DNA of 64,000 nt from Amphiura filiformis (Eukaryota > Echinodermata > Ophiuroidea > Amphilepidida > Amphiuridae): NCBI RefSeq assembly GCF_039555335.1, contig NC_092628.1, forward strand, positions 64,303,235-64,367,234, written 5' to 3'. The translations under genes and the position numbers were made by a program. Below the pieces are notes generated by a model. It had not been told where the DNA came from. It searched no databases and was given only the letters and a program-made list of their open reading frames with translations. The first letter of the stretch is position 1. Each line of letters begins with the position of its first letter. Shown piece by piece: positions 47,050-58,717 of the stretch.

Positions 47050-48138
47050 CTAGAAAAGAAGTTGTTTGTTATTCTGTAACATCCCGACAGGAGTCAGTTT
47101 AGGCTTTGGTTTCACTACAGTTGGTGCACTACTATTAGACGAATTATTAGAACCAGTTTCTTGAGAGTCTGAAGCCGCAGATGCAGTGGATTCGTTCTCA
47201 TCCTTCTCCGTCTGCTCAGCCATCTCCTCTAAGACACTCCTGACCTCAGGGTCTTCCAGTTCAGACTTGATGTCTATGTCAATATTCAAGGTGTCAGGAT
47301 CGGAAAACTCTTGCATTCTTTTGGAGAACTCTTGGTTCTCTTCGTCAGTCGTATTGATCATTTGGCTTTTAGAAGGTGATGATGAGGTTGGTTTCTTGTC
47401 TCCTACATTCAACCATTTGTCTAGCCACTTGGTGACTTTATCCACATGGTTGGAGGTTTCTACAGGTGGAGCTTGAACTTTTGGCGGGACGGTAATTCTT
47501 GGGCTCAGATTATTGATACCATTAATGTCTAATTGTTTCAAGGTACCTCCTGACCCACTACTGCTGGACTTCTTTATGGTCTCACCAGCTGTTGAAGACC
47601 CCTGTCCAGGTCCAGCCCGGATCTTTTCTCTTAATTCTTGGCTTTTTGCGGCACGTTTCCAGGATTCGAACCCGACTTTGAAGGCCCGTACTAAATACAC
47701 CACCATAGCTCGCGCCATTGCAGCATCGCGACAGTAGAAGGCGTGACATACAAATGGCCGAGCAGTGTCATAAGTTGATTTCCGTTCATCACGATTTTGG
47801 TTTAGACTAAAATTGGTGACAAACGAGAAGACATTTTTGTGGGATTTGTCCGCAGCCCCATAGGTCACATCGTATATGGGTATAAAAGTCTCACGTGGAT
47901 TTGTTTCACTCATCTCTCGCACCATAATTCCTTTGCTCGTTATAGTCACACTAACTCTCTGTAATTCAGGTAATAATTTGGCCTTCTGAATTAATTCTTC
48001 AACAATTCCTTTTGTGCATTCTCGACCCATTTTAGCTCTAGCTGTGGAGCGTCCGATGTAGTACACATCAAAATGTGGCAGTTCGCTATTGAGTTCTAAC
48101 TGGGCAGCTTTTCGGCCTCCCTTGAATAAAGACGCCAT
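47050..48138 (-). CDS. PTB/PID-domain adaptor protein, FAM43-like (gene 2)
   Basis: A 362-codon uninterrupted frame starts at an ATG in AAGATGG (good Kozak context) and ends in TAG. Residues about 22-158 form a PTB/PID-like domain: HFDVYYIGRST strand, a helix around residues 42-54, LQRVSVTITSKGIMV strands, IPIYDVTYGAADKSHKNVFS (the usual I-x-Y-x-x-x-D-x-x-H-x-x-VF core of PTB domains), then FVCHAFYCRD and a C-terminal helix ending near AFKVGFESWKR. The rest is low-complexity: basic, then Ser/Gly-rich, then acidic with Asn/Ser repeats and a KPKPKL end. It shares strand order and the xxCHxFxCxxxxxAR motif with gene 1 at 32-33 kb, so the two are probably paralogues. The likely role is a cytoplasmic adaptor; partners cannot be read from the sequence. 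FAM43 is the nearest named family I recognise. Confidence 0.85.
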   Translation of the reverse strand: MASLFKGGRKAAQLELNSELPHFDVYYIGRSTARAKMGRECTKGIVEELIQKAKLLPELQRVSVTITSKGIMVREMSETNPRETFIPIYDVTYGAADKSHKNVFSFVTNFSLNQNRDERKSTYDTARPFVCHAFYCRDAAMARAMVVYLVRAFKVGFESWKRAAKSQELREKIRAGPGQGSSTAGETIKKSSSSGSGGTLKQLDINGINNLSPRITVPPKVQAPPVETSNHVDKVTKWLDKWLNVGDKKPTSSSPSKSQMINTTDEENQEFSKRMQEFSDPDTLNIDIDIKSELEDPEVRSVLEEMAEQTEKDENESTASAASDSQETGSNNSSNSSAPTVVKPKPKLTPVGMLQNNKQLLF

Positions 48139-48163
48139 CTTATTGGAATTCAGTTGCAGGTGT

Positions 48164-48190
48164 CTGTGTATAAAAATAGATAAAATAAGG
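48164..48190 (-). promoter_or_regulatory. Candidate 3' splice site upstream of PTB gene 2
   Basis: On the minus strand a pyrimidine-rich run (CTTATTTTATCTATTTTTAT) leads to ACACAG, 25 bases before the ATG. It could end a 5'-UTR intron, leaving a single coding exon. This is a pattern match only. Confidence 0.3.
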
Positions 48191-50264
48191 TATAAGTTTG
48201 TAACGGAAAATGTAATATCACAATATGCAAATTAATATATTAACTCCATAAACCGACGAGTGCTCAATATCACAAAGTGCTGTGGCTCTACTGATTAAAA
48301 TTATTATTACTTCCGGAATTGTATTAAGTTTTATGAACCAAACTAAGATACTAAAATACATTAAATATAAATTAAAAACATCTCCGGGCTTCTACTTCAT
48401 CCGTTAACATTATTAAAACCCTGACCTTATATGCGTACTTTGTATACCAGCATATTTTTAAAACCGCGATATCTGATATGGTATCACTATCATCAAGGGT
48501 CGACTATCTTCAGTAGACAGCAGCATTGTATAAAAAGCAAATGGTTTTTGAAACACACCCACGTCACACCCAGATAAAATGCTATTTCTGTCCGATGATT
48601 TGTATTTCTTTTGCAATTATTTGGATGATGAATCTTACTTAACGTTTACCACCCTACAGATTATATTCAAGCATTCAGAATTTCATCAAGGTGAGGACGG
48701 AATGATAAAAAGCACGGTTGAGGTTAATATCGTATTTTGCAGACAACCCACATTGGTGGACATAGTACACAGCGTGTACCATATTAATGCTGTCTTCAGT
48801 AGATAGCTTAAAAATTCGTTAAAATGCAATTTGTTGCTACTTTGATTTGATTACTACCAATCTAATGCAAAGTAGTTTGAACATAAACAGGTTATGCGGC
48901 CGCACGCCAAGCAATACCTGGTGCATTTGAAATGAAATCATAGACTTTTTTATGTGTGACAGGTAACATTTGATCATACGCAGGCGTTTTTTTAAATATA
49001 TTTTAGAAATGACTCAATTTTGACAAGTGTTCTATTCGTATACAAAAACATGTTTATAATGTGTATAATAGGGTCTACTGTGCAATAGCGTATAAAACCC
49101 ACACATTCTTAAAGAATGTATTAACAGTCACATCGGTAACAGTATACAAATGGAAGAATTCAGCTTGAAACAAATTTGAAATAACGAAAAGTGTGTATTA
49201 AACAAAATGGTACAGCTAGATTTATTCTGAAACACAATATGAATGATTGACCTTGGCTATGCTCATCATGAATTAACATAAGATGTGGATCAAAAGATGT
49301 GGTCAGCTTGTAGATGCTGTTTGTGATTATCAGCATAATGTAAGAAAAAAGCCTGATGACTCATGTCCGAATTGGCGTAATTTGCAACAAATGTATATGC
49401 ATACACAGATTTAATAATGTATGGTAATGTATGCATGAAAGACATGCTGGTATAACATTATGACATCGAAGAAAATTTATTTTTCTTATAATGAACCAAA
49501 TTTTGAAATTTAAGCATTTCGGTGATTTGGGTTACTATCTGAAATATTCAAACCTTATAAAAATCAAAGTGGACACAAACTAACGAATTATTTTTTATTT
49601 ACGTGGAATATTTATAGGCAAGCGCAGCTGGTATAAACCGGAATTCATGAGGCCTTGCGAAAAGCCTCGGAATATAAAGCACGAGAAGCTAAAAGATCTT
49701 ATAATATGATTTTCCTATTTTTGTGTAAGTTAGCTATATTTTGGGTCTTTATTTCGGTCAGTCATAGGAAAATTAGAATCAATACTGGGCGGCCTCCTCA
49801 AACTGCCACTTCATAGTCGGAATGTTGTAAAGAGATGAAAAGAAATCATTTGACCCAATTTTACTTAATTCAACAATTAATAGGTTGGCATTGAAAGAAC
49901 ATTGTGACTTGATATAAAAGGGGAAAGTGTTACATGTAGAAGATGGATGGGTGACAACAGAGAATAATGGCAGAGCGCTATGAAGATTGATGAGAGGCCT
50001 CCATTTTGTAGTGGAGTGAAGTATGCTAGATAAACATTCATCTGAATATCAATATTTAAGACATTCTTTGCTGATAATAACTATTTGTTTATATGACAAC
50101 TAAACGGGCATATTAATTAAAAGCGTTTCATTCGAGTGGTTTAATGGAAAAACAGTGTAATGATGGGTAAGACGTTTGTACTTCATGTGACGTCACAGGT
50201 CGCTATATATTTACGTGACGCGATCACGCAAAATGAATATCTGCATGTATGGCATTTTGTTACA
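48191..50264. other. Unannotated; two lone palindrome copies
   Basis: Upstream region of PTB gene 2. It holds two isolated, slightly mutated palindrome cores, CTATCTTCAGTAGACAG (48504-48520) and GCTGTCTTCAGTAGATAGC (48789-48807). No other gene or repeat is recognised. Confidence 0.5.
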
Positions 50265-50645
50265 TTAAGGTTATACGAGGTATTGTTGGTCGAAGCAGCC
50301 AAAAAAAAATCGATTTTCATTATCTGAATCAATATATTATTGAAAAATAACACTTTGGTGTTTTGCAAAGTTCATTCTACAAATCAAATACTTTGAAAAC
50401 TTGCTTAATTTATTGTTGCTAATGAGTTATGTACGTTTTACAAAAGTGTTGTTGTTTCGGCCCTCTTTACAACATATCTCAAGAAGCACAGGACCTACAA
50501 AAATATATCTGTGATATTTTTATCTTCTACACGCTCGCTATGAATTGAGCAATGCAATTTTTGCTAAAACTCACTACCATTCGCAAGATGCTGTGAACTA
50601 CATTTTTTTTGCTGCTTCGACCAACAATACATCGTATACCCTTAA
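50265..50645 (-). mobile_element. TTAA-flanked MITE, full-length copy 3 of the dispersed repeat
   Basis: TTAA at 50265-50268 and 50642-50645 flank an element whose ends are about 33-bp inverted repeats (TACGAGGTATTGTTGGTCGA and complement, reaching GAAGCAGC). The interior is the reverse of the repeats at 10.9 and 30.2 kb. TTAA duplications are typical of piggyBac-type insertion, but the superfamily is not proven. No transposase. Confidence 0.87.
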
Positions 50646-50963
50646 GCCATTGGCAAATTTGGAGGACACAATTTGCAAAAATGTAGTTTAAACTAGACTT
50701 TAATTGATGGTTTTTATTTAGCTAAAATATCAAAAATTAATTACTTAAACAATAGGTCACTTAATTCTTTTGGTCATATCTCAAAGTCAATTTTAGATTA
50801 CAAACATCTAATGGAGTTTTTGCCTGAAGGTTTATAAATATTATATAATGCACACACACAATGTGCCAATTTTGACAAGTAGACAAAGAAATGTGTAAAC
50901 ATAATCTATAGTTCATTTGAAACATAATATTGGTCTATTATATAATTAATATACTAATATATC

Positions 50964-51081
50964 ATTTATTTCTTTCTTTCTTCTTTCTTTCTTTCGTTCT
51001 TTCGTTCTTTCGTTCTTTCGTTCTTTCTTTCTTTCTTTCGTTCGTTCGTTCGTTCGTTCTTTCGTTCGTTCGTTCTTTCGC

Positions 51082-51173
<92 letters not shown>

Positions 51174-51212
51174 TCGTTCTTTCTTTCTTTCGTTCTTTCT
51201 TTCTTTCTTTAC
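50964..51212. repeat. (TTTC)n/(GTTC)n microsatellite
   Basis: Uninterrupted tetranucleotides switching between CTTT and CGTT units. The long KERK/LSFF peptides are artefacts. Confidence 0.96.
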
Positions 51213-51934
51213 CTCGTTTTGCTGCATATCATCTTTGAATTGTTTCAAATGTCGACACTATGTCACAAATACACAAGAGCATTAGTTTAGTCACATTCGT
51301 CTTTTTCTAATTAAGTGCATAAACAAATTCAAGGTTACTGCGTTCTCTTTGCCTTCAAAAGAAGCTAAAACATCCCATTGTATTATTTTATTATTTCTGA
51401 CCGACTTATATAGTTATTGGATATTGGAACTGAATAGATTGGGACAATGTAACGATAGTGTAAAGTACCGTAAATCCTGGCGTATAAGCCGCTTATATAG
51501 CCAAGTCTTCAGCAGATGAAGAGATCAACAAATCTTGCAGTTTTTACCGTTTGCAGTGACTGCCTTAGGGTGTTATACAAAATTATTACAAAAAATTGAC
51601 CATCTTCGAATTACTTCTGTGTAGTATTTTTGAAGGAAAGAGACCATGTCAGTTTTAGCACATTGTTAAATGTATGTGTTTTACATGAAATAATACACTT
51701 TCATTTTTAGAAACTAGCTACACACGTGACAATCTTGTTTTTGAAGAGGAAAAAGCTGTATTTAAATTGTGCCAAACATTACCTCGAACACGAATTGACC
51801 TAGCAAGTTCAATGTAACCCTGTGAGTCTTGTATTACGTAGGTATTTCTCTCTGTAATGTTTAGTGTTAGTGATGCATGAATGAGTAAATAATATTATGA
51901 CTTGTTGATCAATGATCGGGTCAATTCTACCTAT
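51213..51934. other. Unannotated intergenic stretch
   Basis: No gene. TACCGTAAATCCTGGCGTAT at about 51467 resembles a MITE end, but I find no matching partner. Confidence 0.4.
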
Positions 51935-52133
51935 GTATTCGCCACTTGCACGGTTCCGCCATTATGCACTATGTGCGGGAGAGCCTCGAACTGGCAGCAT
52001 ACATGAATGGGAATTGAACCAGTCATATAACATTCTGTGTAAGGTTACGTAATTCTTCCTTTCATGTATGCTGCCAGTTCGAGGCTCTCCCGCATATAGT
52101 GCATAATGGCGGAACCGTGCAAGTGGCGAATAC
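51935..52133. mobile_element. Foldback element, 75-bp near-perfect arms
   Basis: GTATTCGCCACTTGCACGGT and the following bases down to GCAGCATACATGAA are complemented at 52059-52133 with a single obvious mismatch (TATGTG against TATATG). The loop is about 50 bp. The arms are GC-richer than the surroundings. Recent origin is likely. Confidence 0.9.
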
Positions 52134-53178
52134 GAGTTCACGGGTAACATTTATATACAACGGATCAAAAGTCTGCAATTTTCAGATCGTTATTAAGAAT
52201 GTCTTTTGATGCATTTATAACATGTATTAACCGTTTTCTGTGTACACGGGGTATAAAATTTTACATTTATAGTAATATGATTTCATGCATTGTCCAATTC
52301 ATATTGAATCGATTGCGTTTGCATGTTTGAACTCCAACATAAACAAAAATAGTGACGTTGCAAGTTTGATTGCAAAAATGAGGATTCTATAACCGATATG
52401 AGTCACTAAAAGTGTTTTCATGGTTATTGGTCAACCCGGGCCTTTTTTTTTATAAATCCGACGTACTGTCAGAACCCGAACCTTATCCTAACCCTAATCC
52501 AAACCCTAAGTAACCAATCCCTAACCATACACCATAAAAGTTGAGTACGCGTTTGCTCAAAAAATATAATTATTATTATGATCATAGTCTTGATTATTAT
52601 ACAACCAAGTAACAAGACCAGCCACAAGTTATCTTAATATTGATATCATCCGCATCTAATTGAAAATAATTGACTTTCTTATCTGTATATCTGTTATGCT
52701 ATATTGACTTACACCTGTAAGATGTTCAACAATCTAATTAGTCTTACAATGTAATTACCATGATCATCCATGCTTCCTTTCCTGTACGAAGAAATATCTA
52801 TATTTATCAATAATTTCAAGGGTAGCGTCAAAGTCAATAATTACAGGTATACTGAAAACTGTAAAACGTCTTTCACACTTGTGCATATTTTCAACACAAA
52901 ATTGTGTTCTGAGTACCTGATGGTGCTAAATTTGACTGACTCCCCGATCCCGTTTACGTATCATGGCTTCAAACACCAGACTGTCTCAAATATAAAGTGT
53001 AACAATTATTCATTAAGCAAATTACATTTTGGCAATTAATTATTGTTTTTCAACGCACGCAATTTTGTTTGACAAACCAACTCAAGAAGTGCGCAATCAA
53101 TAAGAAACGTACTATAGAGTTTTATATATAATTGATGTATAATATCAAGAAATGACCATTTATTGTTCAAAACACATG
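52134..53178. other. Unannotated; telomere-like patch
   Basis: 52479-52528 has degenerate CCTAA repeats (CCTTATCCTAACCCTAATCC). An 89-codon frame at 52770-53039 has no recognisable domain. Confidence 0.45.
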
Positions 53179-53945
53179 TGCTGAAGATAGCATCAACAAT
53201 GCTATCTACTGAAGATAGCATACCAATGGTGCTATCTCCTGAAGATAGCTTATCAATGGTGCTATCTACTGAAGATAGCATCCAGCGATGTTATCTACCG
53301 AAGGTAACATATCAATGGTGCTATCTACTGAAGATATTAGTTATCGATGCTATCTACTGAAGATAGCATGTCAACGATGTTATCTACTGAAGATAGGCTG
53401 TCAACGATGCTATCTACTGAAGATAGCATATCAACGGGTGCTATCTACTGGAGATAGCATGTCTGACGATGCTATCTACTGAAGGTAACATATCAATGGT
53501 GCTATCTACTGAAGATAGTAGTTAGCGATACTGAAGATAGCATGTCAATGGTGCTATCTACATCTACAGGAGATAGCATGTCAACGATGCTATCTACTGA
53601 TATAGCAAGTCAATGATATTATCTATTGAAGATAGCATAGGGCCTATCAATTTTGCTATCTACTGAAGATAGCATATTAATTGTGCTATCTACTGAAGAT
53701 AACATGTCAACGATGCTATCTACTGGAGATAGCATGTCAATGGTGCTATCTACTGAAGATAGCATTTCAATGATGTTATCTACTGAAGATAACATGTCAA
53801 CTGCTGGAGATAGCTTATATCAATGGTGATATCTACTGAAGATAGCATGTCAACGTTACTATCTACTGAAGATAGCATGTAAACTATGCTATCTACTGAT
53901 GATAGCATGCCAATGATGCTATCAACTGAAGGTGGCATGCCAATG
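53179..53945. repeat. Palindrome array III, about 30-bp units
   Basis: About 25 units of the variant core GCTATCTACTGAAGATAGC on 30-31 bp spacing, with spacers such as ATGTCAACGAT and ATATCAATGGT. Read on the other strand the core is GCTATCTTCAGTAGATAGC, one base different from the 53-bp satellite core. Some copies show matched arm changes (GTTATCT...AGATAAC at 53774-53792), others unmatched. The spacer is unrelated to that of arrays I and II. No coding role. Confidence 0.95.
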
Positions 53946-55092
53946 TTACTGTCGTGTTTTTGTGTGCATAATTATTATAATCAACATTATCCTGTCAGTT
54001 TCACTTCAGTTGATTCACTAATTTATTTAGAACAACATGTTCATCAATCATAGTATAAGATGTAAATACGACGCAATGGCATTGAACAAATTAAGCTGTC
54101 AGACTGACTGTATGCACTTAATTCAGAAGAGTTGATTATTATATTATATTAATTTCTATATCGTGGATTTGTTATTTTATGCACATGCTACAGTTTTTCA
54201 CATTATGATTATTTGGGATATTGTTTATCTAATACCAATCGTTAATATAATATGTTTCATGGCCAATTAAACTAATTTTGTCCCCGACCAATGAGCAGTA
54301 GTATAACCATGATAACCAGCCATTTTTATCAAATAATTTGCAGCTCTTTTCAGGTATTTCCTGACATTTCAAACATGCCCCATTTCAAGCACACGCTGTG
54401 TTTAACGAGCAATTACCATTCTTTCTCAAAACCTTCATGGCAAACTTTATTATCCCCAAATTGATTGTACTTTATTTTAGCAGCGAAGTAAACAAATATC
54501 AAGGTTTTACCAATTTGAATTATATGACTCAATGGCGCGATGGCGGTGATATATTTAAGTTGACCCTGCAAAGAACTAGGCCTAATTTTACTCAAATAAA
54601 ACAGATTTACTCACAATTTACGAAAATACTTCTTCACAACTAAACCGTGGGAATTTGTCAGGATTTAAGAGTATTTGGTTACGGCTCAGTAATATTCTAT
54701 ATATTATATTTCTTTTAACATGGACACTCGGGGCACTATAATGAACTTTCTTTCTTTTTTTTTTCTTGTTCTTTTTATTATAGAATTATTTCCTCCAAGT
54801 TCTTTTTTGTTGTAGATATTTTTTTTTCGTAATGCTCCGCTGCTTGATATTGATAACAATGATAGATCAACTGATATGCTATTGAAAGTAGCCTAAAACT
54901 GAAGATGTGTAAGGCTTGGTATCTCATGTGAAAACATAGTTGTCGTATGCCAAGTATTTTAACCACGTTAACACTATGTTACTATTAAAACAAAAGTTCC
55001 GCATGTTCACATTGATTAAAGATTCACGTTTAAATACGTCCCTATAGCGAAGTTCACCAACGCACTGCACCATGGATGCACGAGAGGAATCA
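53946..55092. other. Unannotated intergenic stretch
   Basis: AT-rich DNA. The frames at 54398-54643 (plus) and 54413-54595 (minus) overlap and are not supported. Confidence 0.4.
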
Positions 55093-55192
55093 GGGGTGGG
55101 GGGGTGGGGGGTGGGGGGGGGGGGGGGGGGGGGGGGGTGGGGGGGGGGGGGGTGGGGGTGTTGGGGTGGGCGTGTAGGGTGTTGGGGTGTGT
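55093..55192. repeat. Poly-G/GGGTG tract
   Basis: About 100 bases of almost pure G with T interruptions on the plus strand, trailing into GTGTTGGGGTG units. It may form G-quadruplexes and may be a sequencing or assembly trouble spot. Confidence 0.93.
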
Positions 55193-55520
55193 ATGTAGGT
55201 GCAGGGTGTGCACATTGCCAAACATATTAGCAAAGTAAACCAAAATATCATTTTAATTTTTTAGGGATTCTGTTTTTTTTCTTCTTCATTATTTCATGCA
55301 TAACTTTTTTGTACAAATATTTCAGAATTTAAAGGCCGAACGCTACACATGTAATATGTTGTTTTTCTTAACAAACCGCGCACGTTCACGCGTTTTGTAC
55401 ATTATTTCATTTATATCACACTCGGTGTAAAAGGTGTTTGAGATGCACTTGGAATGAAACAAATGAGGGAAATGTAAATCAACAACATACAATGTTCAAT
55501 TTTAGATCATGTCCTTCCTA

Positions 55521-55720
55521 AAATTATTATCTCAGTCGGAGTTATGTTTTTAGCAGCCCTTGGAAGTCTTTCTTAGCTGCATAGGCAAGAGTTTGTCTAT
55601 TTTGTACACGGAACTTTAATTTCAATTTATTTTAAAATGATAATTCTTTGTAAAAATAGACAAACTTTTGCCTTCCAAGGCATCCAAGGACTGTTAAAAA
55701 CCTTAACTGAGAAATAATTT
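55521..55720. mobile_element. Diverged inverted-repeat element (200 bp)
   Basis: AAATTATTATCTCAGT and GTTTTTAGCAGCCCTTGGAA at the left pair with complements at the right (TCCAAGGACTGTTAAAAAC, ACTGAGAAATAATTT). The inner words AGTTTGTCTATTTTGTAC and complement also pair. No gene. Confidence 0.7.
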
Positions 55721-56722
55721 GTCTGCCACGCCCCTCCCTTTCAATTTATGTTTTTGGCTCTTGTGCATCCAATCTCCATTGTGTTCTTGTCGTATTTACA
55801 TGAACCATGTAAAAATGACGAAATGTAACCATATGCCAAATCCACGAACATAAATTAGGTGGGGTTAGAAACAATGGAGACAGAATCAATCAATATATCG
55901 ATTAATTATGATTTAATTGATAATGAGATACAATACAAATCTCGGTCAATCAATGCATTACAATCCGGTGTGTCACAGCTCACATGCAATGTATTGTTAT
56001 ATCAAACCAAATATTTAATTTATACGACGGACGACAGAAGGCCAAAGGCTAGTTAATTGAAGCTATTTACATAATATTATGAGATATTCTTGAAGATAAA
56101 AGATGACATGGCACAAATATTATGTTAATATATATTCCATATACCCTTAAAACGATGCGTTATATTATTTACACTCGGCTTATATCTGAAAACTAGATCT
56201 CTTCAGTATCATTGCTGTTCAAAAGTATACTTATTCCGTTATTGCAACATGAGGAAACGGGACCTCTGATAAATATATAAATTTGCAATAAAATATAATC
56301 TATGTATTATGTCTTTTTTATTTAGTTTTTTTGTTCATTCTTTTTTATTCAGTTTTAATGATGTATTCATTACATTCTAGTTGTATGTAATGCAGGCATG
56401 CAAGTCATATTAAATGCTCCTACTTCTTGCATGCTCATTGCAATCAAAATGAGACTGAGACCCGCCCACTGAATTAAATGAATTCGTTCTCGATTTTATC
56501 ATGACTTTTCTTTTTCATCTCCGTTTTTTTTATTAACCATATTATGAGGAAGTCACCAACTTCTATAATTTCGAGCAAATCTTTGCATGACAAGATATGA
56601 CAAGAAAAAACAAGCCAATACTCTGCTCATTTTTATGTATTTGTCAATTGATATTATATTTCAGTTATAAAAAGAGTGATTTGCTTTTCAATGTGTAAAT
56701 TTTACTCGTGTTTTACCATGTT
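55721..56722. other. Unannotated intergenic stretch
   Basis: No gene or clear repeat is recognised. Confidence 0.4.
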
Positions 56723-57860
56723 TTATGGATGGCGGAAACCTTCAAAATACGCCTAAGAATACGCCTAACCTTAGACGTCTAAGATGCAAACTTAGACGTC
56801 TAAGATGCATTCTTAGGCGTCTAAGATGCAATCTTAGGCATCTAAGAAATTCGCGGTAGACTTAAATCAACGAATCACAGGACCAGAAATCCCAAACAAC
56901 CAATCATCTTAGGCGTATTCAATTATTGACCAATAAAATCTTAGACGCCTAAGATTTTACACGCCTAAGAATTCTTACACGTCTAAGATTGATATTTTAG
57001 TGATGGACGGTATTACCAATGTGATTTTCTCTGAGAACTTGCAGCAAAATTGATTAATTGGTTTGATTTTATTTTCGTTGGTTTGGTGTGCTGTTTTGGT
57101 GTGGCTAGTAGTAGTCAGGTATTAATGTTGATGAGCATGATGACGGCGACGACGACGACGACGATGATGATATGATGATGATGATGATTATGATGATGAT
57201 GAAAACTAATACACAAACAACAAAGAGGAACAAACATGCCTAGCATATATTTATATACCTCCATGATTCTATTTTTAACATAGAAAATTTGACCTCTTGT
57301 CTTCTTGCACTTTGCAGACTGAAATTATGCATATCTGATCTCTTCAATTATAAAAGACGATTTGGCCTTGGCCGGGGGCCTTGGTGAAAATATGTCACAC
57401 GCTGTTCGAATTATAAAGACATAGTTGGTTGACCTTATAATGTGTATGCAGTAATAACTTGACCTCTGAACATATTGGATATAAACGCATCATACCCTAC
57501 ACCGTCAGGTTAACTTTCTTGTTGAATGGAGGTATCGAGGTCTCTTAACTGTGTATTTTGGCTCAGTCATAGCATACGTGTTAAGAAAAAACATACATGA
57601 AAAGTGAGCAGGGTGACAGACACGTGCTCTTTGTTTAAACATTACAAGTAACATGAGTGGCAAACATTAATGTTTCATATTGCTACAACCCCTCCCCCAA
57701 TCAATGTTGGAGCCAATACTAGTCCGTTCCTATCTCAGTATCAAAACAACATTGGGTGGGTGCGGGGGGGGGTGAAAATTTCATACTAAATTTAATCCCT
57801 CATCACTGCCATCATCATCACCACCACGACTTTAATAATCATCTGACATCATTTGTATTA

Positions 57861-57939
<79 letters not shown>

Positions 57940-58713
57940 ACAACAACAAGAACAACAACAACAACAACAACAACAACAGCAACAACAACACCATCATCAT
58001 CATCATCATTATCATCTTCATTTACACTATAGCCACACAAATAGAAATCTTACATTAACTGCAAGTCATCAGAAAAACAAAATATTTAAAACAAATTAAA
58101 GTTTTATCAGTCTGCAACAACAACATCAACTGCTAGATTATGTTCAAATGAAAAAAAGCCTATTATGTAAAAATACATTGTTCCGCCTGAGTTGTCAAAA
58201 AGTGGCTGAAAAGAACAAAACAATGGGCCATTGTGCCGAAAGGTGGGAGAACATGTACCCTATCCCCCTCCCACCCCAACACCCCTTTCTCTTTGGGATT
58301 GACGCGGGTGGCTATGGAGAGAAAAGGAGTTTATTAAAAACACACCACCCAGCCATTGTTCGAAATATTCTCTAACGCACAGCGTCCGTTGTACGTTTTG
58401 ATACCGTCCATCACTAGTCACGGTCAAATGGTCAATCTTAGACGTGTAAGAATTCTTAGGCGTGTAAAATCTTAGGCGTCTAAGATTTCATTGGTCAATA
58501 ATTGGATACGCCTAAGATGATTGGTTGTTTGGGATTTCTAGTCCTGTGATTCGTTGATTTAAGTCTACCGCAAATTTCTTAGACGCCTAAGATTACATCT
58601 TAGACGCCTAAGAATGCATCTTAGACGTCTAAGATTGCATCTTAGACGTCTAAGGTTAGGCGTATTCTTAGGCGTATTCTTAGGCGTATTTTGAAGGTTT
58701 CCGCCATCCATAA
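56723..58713. mobile_element. 2-kb foldback transposon with long inverted ends
   Basis: Roughly 290-bp terminal inverted repeats (56723-57010 and about 58400-58713) start TTATGGATGGCGGAAACCTT. Each is largely made of TTAGACGTCTAA / TTAGGCGTCTAAG sub-palindromes. The element is flanked by TGTT on both sides (56719-56722 and 58714-58717), a probable 4-bp target duplication. The 1.4-kb interior carries GAC/GAT and ATC/ACA microsatellites and no recognisable transposase, so it is non-autonomous. The two arms differ slightly. Confidence 0.9.
57862..58018. repeat. (ATC)n(ACA)n microsatellite
   Basis: About 25 ATC units, then ACA units, then a short ATC run, inside the foldback element. Poly-Ile, poly-Met and poly-Asp peptides read from it are artefacts. 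Confidence 0.97.
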
Positions 58714-58717
58714 TGTT

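Noticed and set aside
47662-47673. Pol III B-box match GGGTTCGAATCC (minus strand)
   Set aside because: It lies inside the PTB gene 2 reading frame with no A box or tRNA fold; coincidence.
50930-51248. 100-residue frames rich in FFLS or KERK
   Set aside because: Pure tetranucleotide microsatellite; open on both strands by composition.
55016-55243. Proline-rich frame
   Set aside because: Translation of the poly-G tract; no supporting context.
57756-58058. Poly-Ile/Asn and poly-Asp/Met frames
   Set aside because: Trinucleotide microsatellite in the foldback element.
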